NCBI RefSeq assembly: GCF_033100795.1
Contig: NZ_JAWLVI010000001.1
Location: forward strand, 62,001 to 126,000
From: Pseudothioclava sp033100795
Lineage (GTDB): Bacteria > Pseudomonadota > Alphaproteobacteria > Rhodobacterales > Rhodobacteraceae
DNA: 64,000 nucleotides
Direction of reading: 5' to 3'
Positions 47,437 to 56,800 of this stretch are shown here, in pieces. The notes below the pieces were generated by a model, which did not search any database, was not told where the DNA came from, and saw nothing but the letters and a program-made list of their open reading frames with translations. The position numbers were made by a program, and so were the translations under genes. Within the stretch, counting starts at the first letter, position 1. Each line of letters starts with the position of its first letter.

Positions 47437-48389
47437 GCCGGCGCGCATTCGGTGGGTTTCAGGCCGAGTTTGGCAAACAGCGCCATATCGGCGCTTTCGC
47501 CCGGGTTCTCGGCGGTCAGCAGCGTCTCGCCCGCGAAGATCGAGTTCGCGCCCGCAAAAAAGCACAGCGCCTGTATCTCGTCGCTCATCGCGCTGCGCCC
47601 GGCGGAGAGCCGCACATAAGAGCGCGGCATCATGATCCGCGCCGTCGCGATCACGCGGACAAAGGCGATCGGGTCAAGCAGCGGCGCATCGGCCAGAGGC
47701 GTATCGGCCTGCGGCATCAGCATGTTGATCGGCACCGAGTCCGGCGGCTCGGGCAGGTTGGCCAGTGTCACCAGCATGTCTATGCGGTCGGCGGCAGCCT
47801 CGCCCATCCCCAGAATGCCACCCGAGCAGACCTTGATCCCCGCGTCTCGCACCCGCGCCAAAGTGTCTATCCGGTCGGCAAAGCGGCGGGTGGTGACGAC
47901 CTGCGGGTAAAAGCGCTCGGAGGTGTCGATATTGTGGTTGTAATAGTCCAGCCCCGCGTCACGCAGCTTTACCACCTGCCCGTCGTCCAGCATCCCAAGC
48001 GTCATGCAGGTCTCAAGCCCGAGCGCCTTGACCCCCTCGACCATCGCGACCAGCGTGTCCATGTCGCGCTCTTTCGGCTCGCGCCAGGCCGCGCCCATGC
48101 AATAGCGTGTCGCGCCCTCTGCGCGGGCCTTGCGGGCGCCCGCGATCACGCGTTCGACCTCGACCAGTTTGGAGGCAGGGAGTTTCGCGCCATTGCGCGC
48201 CGATTGCGAGCAATACGAACAATCCTCGGCGCAGCCGCCGGTCTTGATGGACAGCAGCTTTGACATCTGGATGCGGTTCGGGTCGAACGCGTCGCGGTGA
48301 ATGGAATGCGCTTTGTAAAGCAAATCCATCAGCGGAAGATCATGCACGGCGGCGGCGGTGTCCCGGGTCCAATTTGGGGCTTTGCTCAT
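47433..48389 (-). CDS. bioB: Biotin synthase
   Basis: A radical SAM enzyme of 318 residues that inserts sulfur into dethiobiotin. The cluster cysteines are Cys53, Cys57 and Cys60 (GGCAEDCSYCSQSAR); GEAAADRIDMLVTLANLP and SVPINMLMPQ are family blocks. The ATG at 48389 agrees with homologues but has no ribosome site at normal spacing (AGGA is about 15 bases away), and a BioR-type box sits 1 base upstream. In-frame ATGs further up (for example 48425) are possible. First gene of bioBFDAGC. Confidence 0.95.
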   Translation of the reverse strand: MSKAPNWTRDTAAAVHDLPLMDLLYKAHSIHRDAFDPNRIQMSKLLSIKTGGCAEDCSYCSQSARNGAKLPASKLVEVERVIAGARKARAEGATRYCMGAAWREPKERDMDTLVAMVEGVKALGLETCMTLGMLDDGQVVKLRDAGLDYYNHNIDTSERFYPQVVTTRRFADRIDTLARVRDAGIKVCSGGILGMGEAAADRIDMLVTLANLPEPPDSVPINMLMPQADTPLADAPLLDPIAFVRVIATARIMMPRSYVRLSAGRSAMSDEIQALCFFAGANSIFAGETLLTAENPGESADMALFAKLGLKPTECAPA

Positions 48390-48390
48390 A

Positions 48391-48400
48391 TTATCTATAA
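48391..48400. promoter_or_regulatory. BioR-type operator box at bioB start
   Basis: TTATCTATAA (TTATAGATAA on the other strand) matches the published BioR consensus of alphaproteobacteria (TTATMKATAA). It lies immediately upstream of the bioB ATG. The neighbouring GntR gene is the probable regulator. Its position covers what would be the ribosome-binding region, which is unusual. Confidence 0.75.
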
Positions 48401-48551
48401 AATCCTGATTGCATCGCTGATTCATAAAATTTCTATCAATAAAAATTTCAGACAGCAATTCATTCCGTAAAAATTCCTGCCAGACCGCTTTTACTTGCTC
48501 TGTCGGATGGGCCGGGTATCGTTTCATCAGGCGGTATTCAGGAGGGCAGTG

Positions 48552-49244
48552 ATGCGCAGCTATTCCGAGCTTCGAGAGATCGCACTAAGGCGCAAAGGTG
48601 GCGAGGCGGCGCTGGCTGCGCTGATGCCGGACCCGCCGCTTTCTGCAAATGAACTCAGTGGCCTGGCGGATGACCGGTGGCTCTCGGCGATGGCGAAATG
48701 CATCTTTCAGGCGGGCTTTAGCTGGAGTGTGATCGAGGCAAAATGGCCCGGTTTCGAAGAGGCGTTCGAGGGGTTCGATCCGGCCCGCGTGGCCCGTTAT
48801 GGCGAGGTAGATCTGGACCGCCTGCTGGCCGACGCGCGGATCGTGCGCAATGGCGCCAAGGTGAATGCGGTCCTGCGCAATGCGCGGATGCTGGTCGATC
48901 TGGCCGCGGCGCATGGCACTGCGGCGCGGTTTTTCGCGCAATGGCCTGCTGACGATCAAGTCGGGCTGATGCAGGTTATGGCAAAGACCGGCGGGCATCT
49001 GGGGGGCAACACGGGCCAGCGGGTGCTACGGATGATGGGGCGCGATACGTTTGTTCTGTCGGGCGATGTGGTGCTCCGGCTGATTGCCGAGGGCGTTGTC
49101 GCGCAGGTGCCGAAATCCCAAAAAGACATGGCGGCAGTGCAGGCGGCTTTCAACGACTGGGCCGCGCAATCGGGCGAGAGCCTGAACAATATCAGCCGCA
49201 CGCTGGCGCTGAGTATCGGTGCCTCGCCCGAGGATATTTTTTAA
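48552..49244 (+). CDS. DNA-3-methyladenine glycosylase I family protein
   Basis: A 230-residue protein with the helix-hairpin-helix glycosylase fold of the Tag family (WLSAMAKCIFQAGFSWSVIEAKWPGFEEAFEGFDP; IVRNGAKVNAVLRNARM). It is expected to excise 3-methyladenine from DNA. The zinc-binding cysteines/histidines of E. coli Tag are not obvious, so it is a divergent member. GGAGGG lies 6 bases before the ATG. It is divergent from bioB and its stop overlaps that of pepP by four bases. Confidence 0.88.
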   Translation: MRSYSELREIALRRKGGEAALAALMPDPPLSANELSGLADDRWLSAMAKCIFQAGFSWSVIEAKWPGFEEAFEGFDPARVARYGEVDLDRLLADARIVRNGAKVNAVLRNARMLVDLAAAHGTAARFFAQWPADDQVGLMQVMAKTGGHLGGNTGQRVLRMMGRDTFVLSGDVVLRLIAEGVVAQVPKSQKDMAAVQAAFNDWAAQSGESLNNISRTLALSIGASPEDIF

Positions 49245-51043
49245 AGGGCCGCGCAGGCGGCCTGGAGCCAGTCGCGGGTGGCGGGAGAGACCGCCTCGCC
49301 CACGCGGGCCAGAACCTCGGCGTGATAGGTGTCGATCCAGTCGCGCTCGGCTGGCGAAAGCATATCCGCGTCGATCAGGCGGCGGTCGATCGGCACCCAT
49401 GTCAGGGTGCGGAAGGCCAGTTGGTCGCGGTTGTCGCCCATCGCGGGCGCGGCCTCGACCAGCACGAGGTTTTCGATGCGAATGCCAAAGGCGCCCTCGC
49501 GGTAATAGCCCGGCTCGTTCGACAGGATCATTCCTTCCTCAAGCGGCACCATCGAGACCCGCGACAGGCGCGCTGGCCCTTCGTGGACGCACATCGCAGC
49601 TCCCACGCCGTGACCCGTGCCGTGGTCGTAATCGCACCCCGCCGCCCAAAGTGGCGCGCGGGCAAGCGCGTCAAGGTCGCGCCCCGCCAGTCCGCGCGGC
49701 CAGCGCGCACGGCTGATCGCTATCATCCCTTGCAGCACGCGGGTAAAGGGTGCGCGGGCCTCGGGTGGAACCGCGCCCACCGCGACGGTGCGGGTGATGT
49801 CGGTCGTGCCATTGGGGTATTGCGCACCCGAATCCACCAGCAACAGCTCGCCCGGGATGACACGGCGATTGGTGGCTTCGGTCACGCGGTAATGGACAAT
49901 TGCGCCATGCGGGCCAGCGCCGCAGATCGTGTCGAAGGAAATATCGGTCAGGCATCCGGTCGCGGCGCGGAAGGCCTCAAGCCGTTTGACGACGTCGATC
50001 TCGGTCAGATCACCCTTCGGCGCTTCGGTATCGAGCCAGGCCAGAAACTCGGCCATCGCGACCGCATCGCGCTGATGGGCGGCGTCCATCCCGGCAACCT
50101 CGGCGGCGTTCTTGCGCGCCTTGGGCAAAAGGCAGGGGTCTTGCGCGGTGAAGACCGCGATGCCTTCCTCGGAGAGTTCGCGCGAAACCTGCACAGGTGC
50201 GCTGGCCGGATCGACCAGCACCGGCCCCGTGAGCGAGCGCAGCCCCGGCGCAAAGGCCGACACGGGGCGCAGCGTCACCTCGTTACCCAGATGCGCGTGG
50301 GTTTCGGCATCGAATTTCGCGGCTTCGGCGTAAAGCGTCAGGTGGCCGGTGTCATGCAGAACCGCAAAGCCCTGCATCAGCGGATTGCGCGCAAGGTCCG
50401 CGCCGCGGATGTTCAGGAGCCAGCAGATTGAATCGGGCAGGGTAAGCACGGCGGCGCGAACGCCGCGCGCCTTCAGACCCTCGGCCAAGGCGGCGCGTTT
50501 ATCGCCGCTGGTTTTTCCTGAAAGAGCCGCCGGGTGGACGCGCGCGGGCGCCATCGGGGGCGCGGGGCGGTCAGTCCAGATTGCGTCGATGGGGTTGTGG
50601 TCAACGGGTTCAAGCGTGATGCCCGTGCCGGTCAGCGCGGCCTCGATCTCGGCAATCTCGGCGCTGGTATGAAGCCACGGATCAAAGCCCACACGCCCGC
50701 CTTGCGGCAGCGCGGATTTCAGCCAGACACCCGCTTTCACCTCGGGCCAGTCGACGGGGGTAAAGCTGCGCGGGTCCACCTCGGCGCGGACCTGCACGCG
50801 GTAGCGCCCGTCCACGAAAACGCCCGCGCGATCCATCAGCGCGATGCAAAAGCCCGCTGATCCGGTAAACCCCGTCAGCCACGCCAGACGGGCGTCGCAG
50901 TCCGCCACATATTCGCCCTGATGGGCGTCAGCGCGCGGCACGATAAAGCCCGAAAGCCCCTCGCGCGATAACCCTTCGCGCAGGGCTGCCAGTCGGGGCG
51001 GGCCGTTTTCGGGGGCGCTGCGCGAGGTGAATTCCTGAAACAT
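49241..51043 (-). CDS. pepP: Xaa-Pro aminopeptidase (M24 family)
   Basis: A 600-residue aminopeptidase P of the long, three-domain type. The C-terminal pita-bread domain holds metal ligands in LLLVDSGAQYPNGTTDITRT (two Asp), DHGTGHGVG (His), and two Glu in GMILSNEPGYYREGAFGIRIENL. It releases N-terminal residues ahead of proline in the cytoplasm. Its start shares one base with the cobT stop (TGATG), so it may be expressed with cobST despite the unrelated function. Confidence 0.95.
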   Translation of the reverse strand: MFQEFTSRSAPENGPPRLAALREGLSREGLSGFIVPRADAHQGEYVADCDARLAWLTGFTGSAGFCIALMDRAGVFVDGRYRVQVRAEVDPRSFTPVDWPEVKAGVWLKSALPQGGRVGFDPWLHTSAEIAEIEAALTGTGITLEPVDHNPIDAIWTDRPAPPMAPARVHPAALSGKTSGDKRAALAEGLKARGVRAAVLTLPDSICWLLNIRGADLARNPLMQGFAVLHDTGHLTLYAEAAKFDAETHAHLGNEVTLRPVSAFAPGLRSLTGPVLVDPASAPVQVSRELSEEGIAVFTAQDPCLLPKARKNAAEVAGMDAAHQRDAVAMAEFLAWLDTEAPKGDLTEIDVVKRLEAFRAATGCLTDISFDTICGAGPHGAIVHYRVTEATNRRVIPGELLLVDSGAQYPNGTTDITRTVAVGAVPPEARAPFTRVLQGMIAISRARWPRGLAGRDLDALARAPLWAAGCDYDHGTGHGVGAAMCVHEGPARLSRVSMVPLEEGMILSNEPGYYREGAFGIRIENLVLVEAAPAMGDNRDQLAFRTLTWVPIDRRLIDADMLSPAERDWIDTYHAEVLARVGEAVSPATRDWLQAACAAL

Positions 51044-52917
51044 CAGATGGCTTTCTTGATCCCCAGAACACGGGCGCGGGCGCGGGGGTCGCTGTCAAAC
51101 AGCGAGGCTAGCTGCTCGGTCATCGCGCCTGCCAGTTGTTCGGCGTCGGTGATGGTGACAGCGTGCTGATAGTAGCGCGTCACGTCATGGCCGATGCCGA
51201 TCGCGATAAGTTCGACCGCGCGGCGTTTCTCGATCATGGCGATCACGTCGCGCAGGTGTTTCTCAAGGAAAATCGCGGGGTTGACGGACAAAGTTGAGTC
51301 GTCAACCGGCGCCCCATCCGAGATCACCATCAGGATTTTGCGTGCCTCGGGGCGGGCCAAAATCCGGCGGTGCGCCCATTCCAAGGCTTCGCCGTCGATG
51401 TTTTCTTTCAGCAGGCCTTCTTTCATCATCAGGCCCAGATTGGCCCGCGTCCGGCGCATCGGGGCGTCGGCGCGTTTGTAGATGATGTGGCGCAGGTCGT
51501 TCAGGCGTCCGGGTTGCTGCGGGCGGCCCTCGGCCAGCCAGCGCTCGCGGTTCTGGCCGCCTTTCCATGCGCGGGTGGTGAAGCCCAGAACCTCGACCTT
51601 GACCGAGCAGCGCTCAAGCGTGCGCGCGAGCACATCGGCGCAGATCGCCGCGATCGAGATCGGGCGGCCGCGCATCGAGCCGGAGTTGTCCAGAAGCAGC
51701 GTGACAACCGTATCGCGGAATTCAGTGTCCTTTTCGATCTTGAAGGACAGGGGCGTTGTCGGGTTGGCGACAACGCGGGCCAAGCGGCCTGCGTCGAGCA
51801 TTCCCTCTTCGCGGTCGAACTCCCAACTGCGGCTTTGCTGCGCTTGCAGGCGGCGTTGCAATTTGTTGGCAAGGCGCGACACGGCGCCTTTCAGCGGTTC
51901 AAGCTGCTGGTCGAGATAGGCGCGCAGGCGTTCCAGTTCGGCGGGTTCGGCCAGATCTTCGGCGGCGATTTCCTCGTCGAACTCGGTGGTGAAGACCGTA
52001 TAGGTCGGGTCTGCGTCCGAGATCACGGGCGGAGGTGGCTCTTTCGGAGCCTCGGCCTCGGGGGCGTCGATCTCGTCGCCCGTCTCGTCATCGGCCATAT
52101 CGTCGGCTGACACGGTGGTCTGGGTCTGGTCCTGCTGCTGCTCTTGCGAGGATTCGGGGCTGGCCTCGGCGTCCTGATCCTGCTCGTCGTCGCTGGACTG
52201 GTTGTCGCCTGCCTCTTCCTGCTGCTCGGCCTCGTCTTCGCTGTCGGCCTCGTCGTTGCGCTCCTCGTCGGGGTCGTCGCCCAACTGATCGGCATAGCCC
52301 AGATCGGCAATCACCTTGCGGGCAAGGCGGGCAAACGCGGCCTGATCGGCCAGAGCATCCCCGATGCTTTCCAGATCGCCGCCAGCCTGACCCTCGATAA
52401 AGTCGCGCCAGAGGCCAAGCACGTTATCGGCATCCGCCGGAAGCTTGCGCCCCGTCGCCATCTCGCGCACCAGATAGCCCGCCGCCACCGACAAGGGCGC
52501 GGCCTCGCGGTTGCGGATCTGGCCAAAGCCCTTGCGCGCCGCGTCATGGGCGATTTTCGCGTCGGTATTCGTCAGGGTGCCGGGCATGTCGCGCGCGCCA
52601 AGCGCCTCGCAACGCGCGCCTTCCATCGCCTCATACAAAGCCTGCGCCATCTCGCCGCGCGGCTGATAGTGGGCGGCGACCTTGGCGTCGTGATAGCGGT
52701 GACGCAGCGCCAGCGCGTCAGCCGTGCCACGCGCGAGCAAGACCTCGTCGCGCGTCAGTCTGCGCGAGACCTGCGGCAGACGCATCACATCGCCCGCCTG
52801 ACCCGAAGGATCGACCGTATAGGTCACCGTCATGTCGGGCGCATCGGCAAGCGTCTTGGTCGCCTCTGCCAGCGCCTTCTTGAAGGGATCGGCTGGGTTG
52901 TCGGAGGGTTTGCCCAT
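51043..52917 (-). CDS. cobT: Cobaltochelatase subunit CobT
   Basis: A 624-residue subunit of the aerobic cobaltochelatase (CobNST), which inserts cobalt into hydrogenobyrinate a,c-diamide in cobalamin synthesis. An N-terminal domain is followed by a long acidic Asp/Glu/Gln-rich linker (about residues 220-300) and a C-terminal von Willebrand A domain whose metal site begins at Asp410 (DNSGSM). Start shares one base with the cobS stop. CobN is not in the window. Confidence 0.97.
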   Translation of the reverse strand: MGKPSDNPADPFKKALAEATKTLADAPDMTVTYTVDPSGQAGDVMRLPQVSRRLTRDEVLLARGTADALALRHRYHDAKVAAHYQPRGEMAQALYEAMEGARCEALGARDMPGTLTNTDAKIAHDAARKGFGQIRNREAAPLSVAAGYLVREMATGRKLPADADNVLGLWRDFIEGQAGGDLESIGDALADQAAFARLARKVIADLGYADQLGDDPDEERNDEADSEDEAEQQEEAGDNQSSDDEQDQDAEASPESSQEQQQDQTQTTVSADDMADDETGDEIDAPEAEAPKEPPPPVISDADPTYTVFTTEFDEEIAAEDLAEPAELERLRAYLDQQLEPLKGAVSRLANKLQRRLQAQQSRSWEFDREEGMLDAGRLARVVANPTTPLSFKIEKDTEFRDTVVTLLLDNSGSMRGRPISIAAICADVLARTLERCSVKVEVLGFTTRAWKGGQNRERWLAEGRPQQPGRLNDLRHIIYKRADAPMRRTRANLGLMMKEGLLKENIDGEALEWAHRRILARPEARKILMVISDGAPVDDSTLSVNPAIFLEKHLRDVIAMIEKRRAVELIAIGIGHDVTRYYQHAVTITDAEQLAGAMTEQLASLFDSDPRARARVLGIKKAI

Positions 52918-53891
52918 TACCGCCCCGCCATCACCGCCGCGCTTTCAGGCAGTTCCTCGTCGAAGAGGCGCTGGTAGAACTCGGCCACGGTCTGACGCTC
53001 CAGCTCGTCGCATTTGTTCAGGAAGGTCAGCCGGAACGCATAGCCTACGTTGTTGAAAATGCGTGCGTTTTGCGCCCATGCGATGACGGTGCGCGGGCTC
53101 ATGACGGTCGAGAGGTCGCCGTTCATGAAGGCGGTGCGGGTCAGATCCGCGACATGGACCATGCGCGAGATGATCTTGCGGCCCTCTTCGGTGTTGTAGT
53201 TCGGGTTCTTCGACAGAACGATCGCGGCCTCGGCGTCGTGGCTGAGATAGTTCAGCGTGGCGACCAGCGACCAGCGGTCCATCTGGCCCTGGTTGATCTG
53301 CTGCGTGCCGTGGTAAAGGCCGGTGGTATCGCCAAGGCCCACGGTGTTCGCGGTGGCGAACAGTCGGAAGCACGGGTTCGGCGTGATCACCTCGTTCTGG
53401 TCAAGCAGTGTCAGCTTGCCGTCGGCCTCCAGCACGCGCTGGATCACGAACATCACATCCGCACGACCTGCATCGTATTCGTCGAACACGATCGCTGTCG
53501 GGTTGCGCAGCGCCCAGGGCAGGATGCCTTCGTGGAACACGGTGACCTGCTTGCCATCGACCAGCTTGATAGCGTCCTTACCGATCAGGTCGATCCGGCT
53601 GACGTGGCTGTCAAGGTTCACCCGCACGCAGGGCCAGTTAAGGCGCGCGGCGACCTGCTCGATATGGGTCGATTTGCCGGTGCCGTGGTAGCCCTGAATC
53701 ATCACGCGGCGGTTGTAGGCAAAACCTGCCAGAATCGCGAGCGTCGTGTCGTGGTCGAACTTGTAGGTCGGGTCGAGTTCCGGCACGCGGCTCGTGCGCT
53801 CGGCAAACGCCTTGACCTTCATGTCGCTGTCGATGCCGAACACCTCGCGCACATCAATGTCTTCGGTCGGTTTTGCGTTCTGTTCGAGCAT
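52917..53891 (-). CDS. cobS: Cobaltochelatase subunit CobS
   Basis: AAA+ ATPase of 324 residues that forms the chaperone-like ring with CobT. Walker A GYHGTGKS (67-74), Walker B IVFDEYDAGR (about 134-143), sensor segment LFATANTVGLGD. The ATG at 53891 is selected because AAAGGA lies about 9 bases upstream; the ATG at 53900 would sit too close to it, and an extension to 54017 lacks family sequence. First gene of cobS-cobT-pepP. Confidence 0.97.
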   Translation of the reverse strand: MLEQNAKPTEDIDVREVFGIDSDMKVKAFAERTSRVPELDPTYKFDHDTTLAILAGFAYNRRVMIQGYHGTGKSTHIEQVAARLNWPCVRVNLDSHVSRIDLIGKDAIKLVDGKQVTVFHEGILPWALRNPTAIVFDEYDAGRADVMFVIQRVLEADGKLTLLDQNEVITPNPCFRLFATANTVGLGDTTGLYHGTQQINQGQMDRWSLVATLNYLSHDAEAAIVLSKNPNYNTEEGRKIISRMVHVADLTRTAFMNGDLSTVMSPRTVIAWAQNARIFNNVGYAFRLTFLNKCDELERQTVAEFYQRLFDEELPESAAVMAGR

Positions 53892-54060
53892 GGGAGGCAT
53901 CCTTTTCGCGTATCGTCTGCGGATTTGTGAACCATCGGTGAAGGGCGTGCAAGGGGCTGCATTGTAACCGAACAAAACGGCCGGTTCTGCGGCACCCTTG
54001 CGGGTTGTCTGGGGCACTATAGCCGCTTAGGTTGGGCTGGGTAAAATTACCGGGGGTAAA

Positions 54061-55023
54061 ATGAGCGGGTTACTGGCGCTTTTGGACGATGTGGCGGGGA
54101 TCGCCAAGGTGGCGGCGGCCTCGGTCGACGATATTGCGGGGCAGGCGGCCAAGGCGGGGGCCAAGGCGGCAGGCGCGCTGATCGACGATGCGGCGGTGAC
54201 GCCGAAATATGTGCATGGCTTTGCGCCTGCGCGGGAACTGCCGATCATTGGCAAAATCGCGGTAGGGTCGATCCGCAACAAGCTGTTGATCCTCTTGCCT
54301 GCCGCGCTGATCCTGTCGGCCTTTGCGCCTTGGGTCATCATGCCGCTTCTGATGCTGGGCGGGGGCTACCTGTGCTTTGAGGGGGCCGAGAAGGTCTATC
54401 ACCTGTTCCGCCCGCACGCGCCCTATGCTGACGGGCATTTGCCGCAGGACAAGGCGCCCGACCATCTTGAGGCCGAGAAGGTCGCAGGCGCCGTCAAAAC
54501 CGATTTTATCCTGTCCGCCGAGATCATGACCATCGCGCTGGCCGCATTGCCCACGGGGCAGCCGCTTTGGATGCAGGGGATGGCGCTGGCGCTTGTGGCG
54601 GTGGGGATTACCGTTCTGGTTTACGGCGGTGTTGCGCTGATCGTGAAGGCTGACGACTTCGGCCTGTGGCTGGCGCGGATTGGACGGTTGGGCGCGACGC
54701 GCGCGCTTGGGCGCGGGCTGGTGGCGATGATGCCGGGGTTTATGAATCTGCTGATGGTTGTCGGCACGGCGGCGATGATCTGGGTTGGCGGTTCGATCGT
54801 GCTGCACGGGCTGGCCGAGATCGGCTGGCACGCGCCTTATGACTGGGTCCACCATCAGGCCGAGTTCGCCGCCGCGCTGGTGCCGCCCGCGCTTCACGGT
54901 GCTGTCGGCTGGGCCGTGACCGCGTTTTTCGACGGGGTGTTCGGGGTGGTTCTTGGGCTTTTGCTTATCCCGCTGGTCGCGAAGGTGATCGACCCGCTTT
55001 TATCGGTGTTTTCGAAATCCTAA
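54061..55023 (+). CDS. DUF808 family membrane protein
   Basis: A 320-residue multi-helix inner membrane protein with the DUF808 (YedI-like) N-terminus: GLLALLDDVAGIAKVAAASVDDIAGQAAKAGAKAAG and DAAVTPKYVHGFAPARELPI. About eight helices are predicted (LLILLPAALILSAFAPWVIMPLLML, ILSAEIMTIALAAL and others). The function of the family is not established. It is divergent from cobS and ends at a strong terminator. Confidence 0.93.
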   Translation: MSGLLALLDDVAGIAKVAAASVDDIAGQAAKAGAKAAGALIDDAAVTPKYVHGFAPARELPIIGKIAVGSIRNKLLILLPAALILSAFAPWVIMPLLMLGGGYLCFEGAEKVYHLFRPHAPYADGHLPQDKAPDHLEAEKVAGAVKTDFILSAEIMTIALAALPTGQPLWMQGMALALVAVGITVLVYGGVALIVKADDFGLWLARIGRLGATRALGRGLVAMMPGFMNLLMVVGTAAMIWVGGSIVLHGLAEIGWHAPYDWVHHQAEFAAALVPPALHGAVGWAVTAFFDGVFGVVLGLLLIPLVAKVIDPLLSVFSKS

Positions 55024-55024
55024 G

Positions 55025-55051
55025 CAAAAGGGGCCGCGCGGCCCCTTTTTT
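55025..55051. terminator. Bidirectional rho-independent terminator
   Basis: The stem AAAAGGGGCCGC / GCGGCCCCTTTT with T-runs on both strands lies between the convergent DUF808 and J-domain genes. Confidence 0.85.
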
Positions 55052-55676
55052 ATTTGAAGTTGCGGCTGTCCTTGATCTGGTCCCAGGCCCAGACGACCTC
55101 TTGCAGCATCTCTTCTTGCGAGCGGTCGCCGCCGTTCATATCGGGGTGCAGCACCTTGATCAGCGCCTTATAGCTTTTGCGGATTTCCGCCTTTGTCATG
55201 GTGTCGCGCGCTTCAAGGATTTCGATCGCTTTACGCTCGGTCGGGGGCAGCTTGCGCCCCGAGACGGTGCGGCCTTTGTTTTTGGTCGCGTTATCGCCCA
55301 GCATCTCGTGCGGGTCCGAAATCCCGTGGCGCGACCAGCCCAGCTTTTCGTCATTGGCACGGTTGAAGGGCTTGGTCGGGCGCTCCCAGACGGTGGCGTT
55401 ATCCAGAAACGCCTGAAATTCCTCTTCCGACTGGCCCTGAAAATAGTTCCAGTTCAAATTGTATTCGCGCACATGGTCTTTGCAGAACCAGAAATAGTCA
55501 TCCAGCACTTTCGGGCTTTTGGGCGCGCGGTATTGGCCTGCCTCTTCGCAGCCCTGTTTGTCGCATAGCCGCGTCGAGGTCTCGAACGCGCCAGACATGC
55601 CGCGCCGCGTCTTCTGGCGGCGTTTCTTGTCGGCGGCTGCCGAGATGTTGAAGCCGAAGGGGTCGCTGGTGCTCAT
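55050..55676 (-). CDS. J-domain (DnaJ-like) protein
   Basis: A 208-residue protein with a C-terminal J-domain including the HPD motif (KVLHPDMNGGDRS) that stimulates DnaK ATPase. The N-terminal half carries cysteines (LCDKQGCEEAGQYR, FWFCKDHVREYN) that may bind zinc. This J-domain-last layout is widespread in Rhodobacteraceae. The ATG at 55676 has AAAGGCG upstream; the extended frame to 55787 overlaps the promoter of the divergent bolA gene. Confidence 0.92.
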   Translation of the reverse strand: MSTSDPFGFNISAAADKKRRQKTRRGMSGAFETSTRLCDKQGCEEAGQYRAPKSPKVLDDYFWFCKDHVREYNLNWNYFQGQSEEEFQAFLDNATVWERPTKPFNRANDEKLGWSRHGISDPHEMLGDNATKNKGRTVSGRKLPPTERKAIEILEARDTMTKAEIRKSYKALIKVLHPDMNGGDRSQEEMLQEVVWAWDQIKDSRNFK

Positions 55677-55789
55677 GCCACGCCTTTCTTGATGGTCTGT
55701 CTGCGCCGAAGGGCTTTGCCGACTCGGGCGCCACAGTTTAGAGGAAAACACGCCGGACGGAAGAGCCCGAAGAAACGAAGGAGGCAAAA

Positions 55790-56044
55790 ATGTCGGTCGC
55801 AGATCAGATTACGCAGAAACTTCAGTCGTTTACGCCAGACCACCTTGAGGTGATCGACGAGTCCGCCCACCATGCGGGCCACTCGCACGAGGCGCGTCGC
55901 GGCGAAAGCCACTTCCGCATCAAGATCAAGGCCGCCGCCCTTGCGCCGATGTCACGACTGGCCCGGCACCGCGCGATCCACGAGGCGATCGGCCCCGATC
56001 TGATTGCCCGCATCCATGCGCTTGCGATCGAGGTAGAGGCTTAA
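55790..56044 (+). CDS. bolA: BolA-family protein
   Basis: An 84-residue BolA/YrbA-type protein with the conserved helix-turn segment HFRIKIKAAALAPMSRLARHRAIHEAI. BolA proteins act with monothiol glutaredoxins in iron-sulfur cluster handling and regulation. GGAGGCAAAA precedes the ATG. It is divergent from the J-domain gene and its stop overlaps that of the convergent DUF4177 gene by four bases. Confidence 0.95.
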   Translation: MSVADQITQKLQSFTPDHLEVIDESAHHAGHSHEARRGESHFRIKIKAAALAPMSRLARHRAIHEAIGPDLIARIHALAIEVEA

Positions 56045-56382
56045 CCCTCAGTGCTGGCGCGCAGCGAGGGGGCGCGGCCCTCTTCGGCCTGCGTGCTCAG
56101 CCGTGCGCGCGGAGCCTCGGCCGGTTCGACCTTGGGCGCGGCGTCAACGGCGCGCGCCTCGCGGCGGAACACCAGAAGGCTGTGCGTAACGGTCTTGGTT
56201 TTCATCAGCCCCGTGCGCTCTTCGGCGCTCAGCGTCTCGGAGCGGACGAACTCCCAGCCGTCCTTTGCCTGCTCGTTCATCACCCCGGCGAGCGTCTGCG
56301 CAAAGCGCTCGGCCCCGGTTTTCGCGCCCTTGACCTTGCCAGCGCGCGCGGGCGCGGGGATCACATGATATTCGTAAGCCAT
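56041..56382 (-). CDS. DUF4177-type protein
   Basis: A 113-residue protein with an N-terminal DUF4177-like segment (AYEYHVIPAPARAG, AGVMNEQAKDGWEFVRSETLSAEER) and a variable Ala/Pro/Arg-rich tail. The function is unknown. GGAGGCTTC precedes the ATG at 56382. It is convergent with bolA. Confidence 0.85.
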   Translation of the reverse strand: MAYEYHVIPAPARAGKVKGAKTGAERFAQTLAGVMNEQAKDGWEFVRSETLSAEERTGLMKTKTVTHSLLVFRREARAVDAAPKVEPAEAPRARLSTQAEEGRAPSLRASTEG

Positions 56383-56552
56383 GAAGCCTCCTGCTTTGGG
56401 CAAGGGGTTTAGCGGATAGGGGGCACAGGTCAAGATCAAGCGCTTGCGAGAGGGGCAAAACCCGCCGATAGTTGCCTCCGGTTGAGTGCGTATGAGGGCA
56501 GCATGGTCGCGGCAAGCGAGATCAGGCGGCAGCCGAGATTTCCGATAACGAA

Positions 56553-56762
56553 TTGGGGGAAGAGTTTATCGAGGACGCCGAACTGGTCACTGACGATCAG
56601 GCGGGCACCTCTGAGCGGATCGCTGCGGGTTGGCGTCTGTCGGAGCGGCTCGCGCGGGTGGGTGCGGACGTGATCGAGGCGATCCGGTTTGTCGGAAGTT
56701 TCCGCTCGGGGCTGACAGCCGTGTATGACTTGGTCGCAGTGATCTTCAAGCTTCTTCTGTAG
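56553..56762 (+). CDS. Possible small acidic/amphipathic protein
   Basis: A 69-codon frame starting at TTG 56553 with coding-like high GC at third positions: GEEFIEDAELVTDDQAGTSE, then ADVIEAIRFVGSFRSGLTAVYDL and a hydrophobic end (VAVIFKLLL). The frame extends upstream to 56496 without an ATG/GTG, so the true start is unclear and the gene may be eroded. A terminator with a good T-run on this strand follows by 38 bases, which supports a plus-strand transcript here. Confidence 0.35.
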   Translation: MGEEFIEDAELVTDDQAGTSERIAAGWRLSERLARVGADVIEAIRFVGSFRSGLTAVYDLVAVIFKLLL

Positions 56763-56800
56763 AGGCGCGGGCCGCAGCGGGTTCTAGCCCCGAAAACGCC

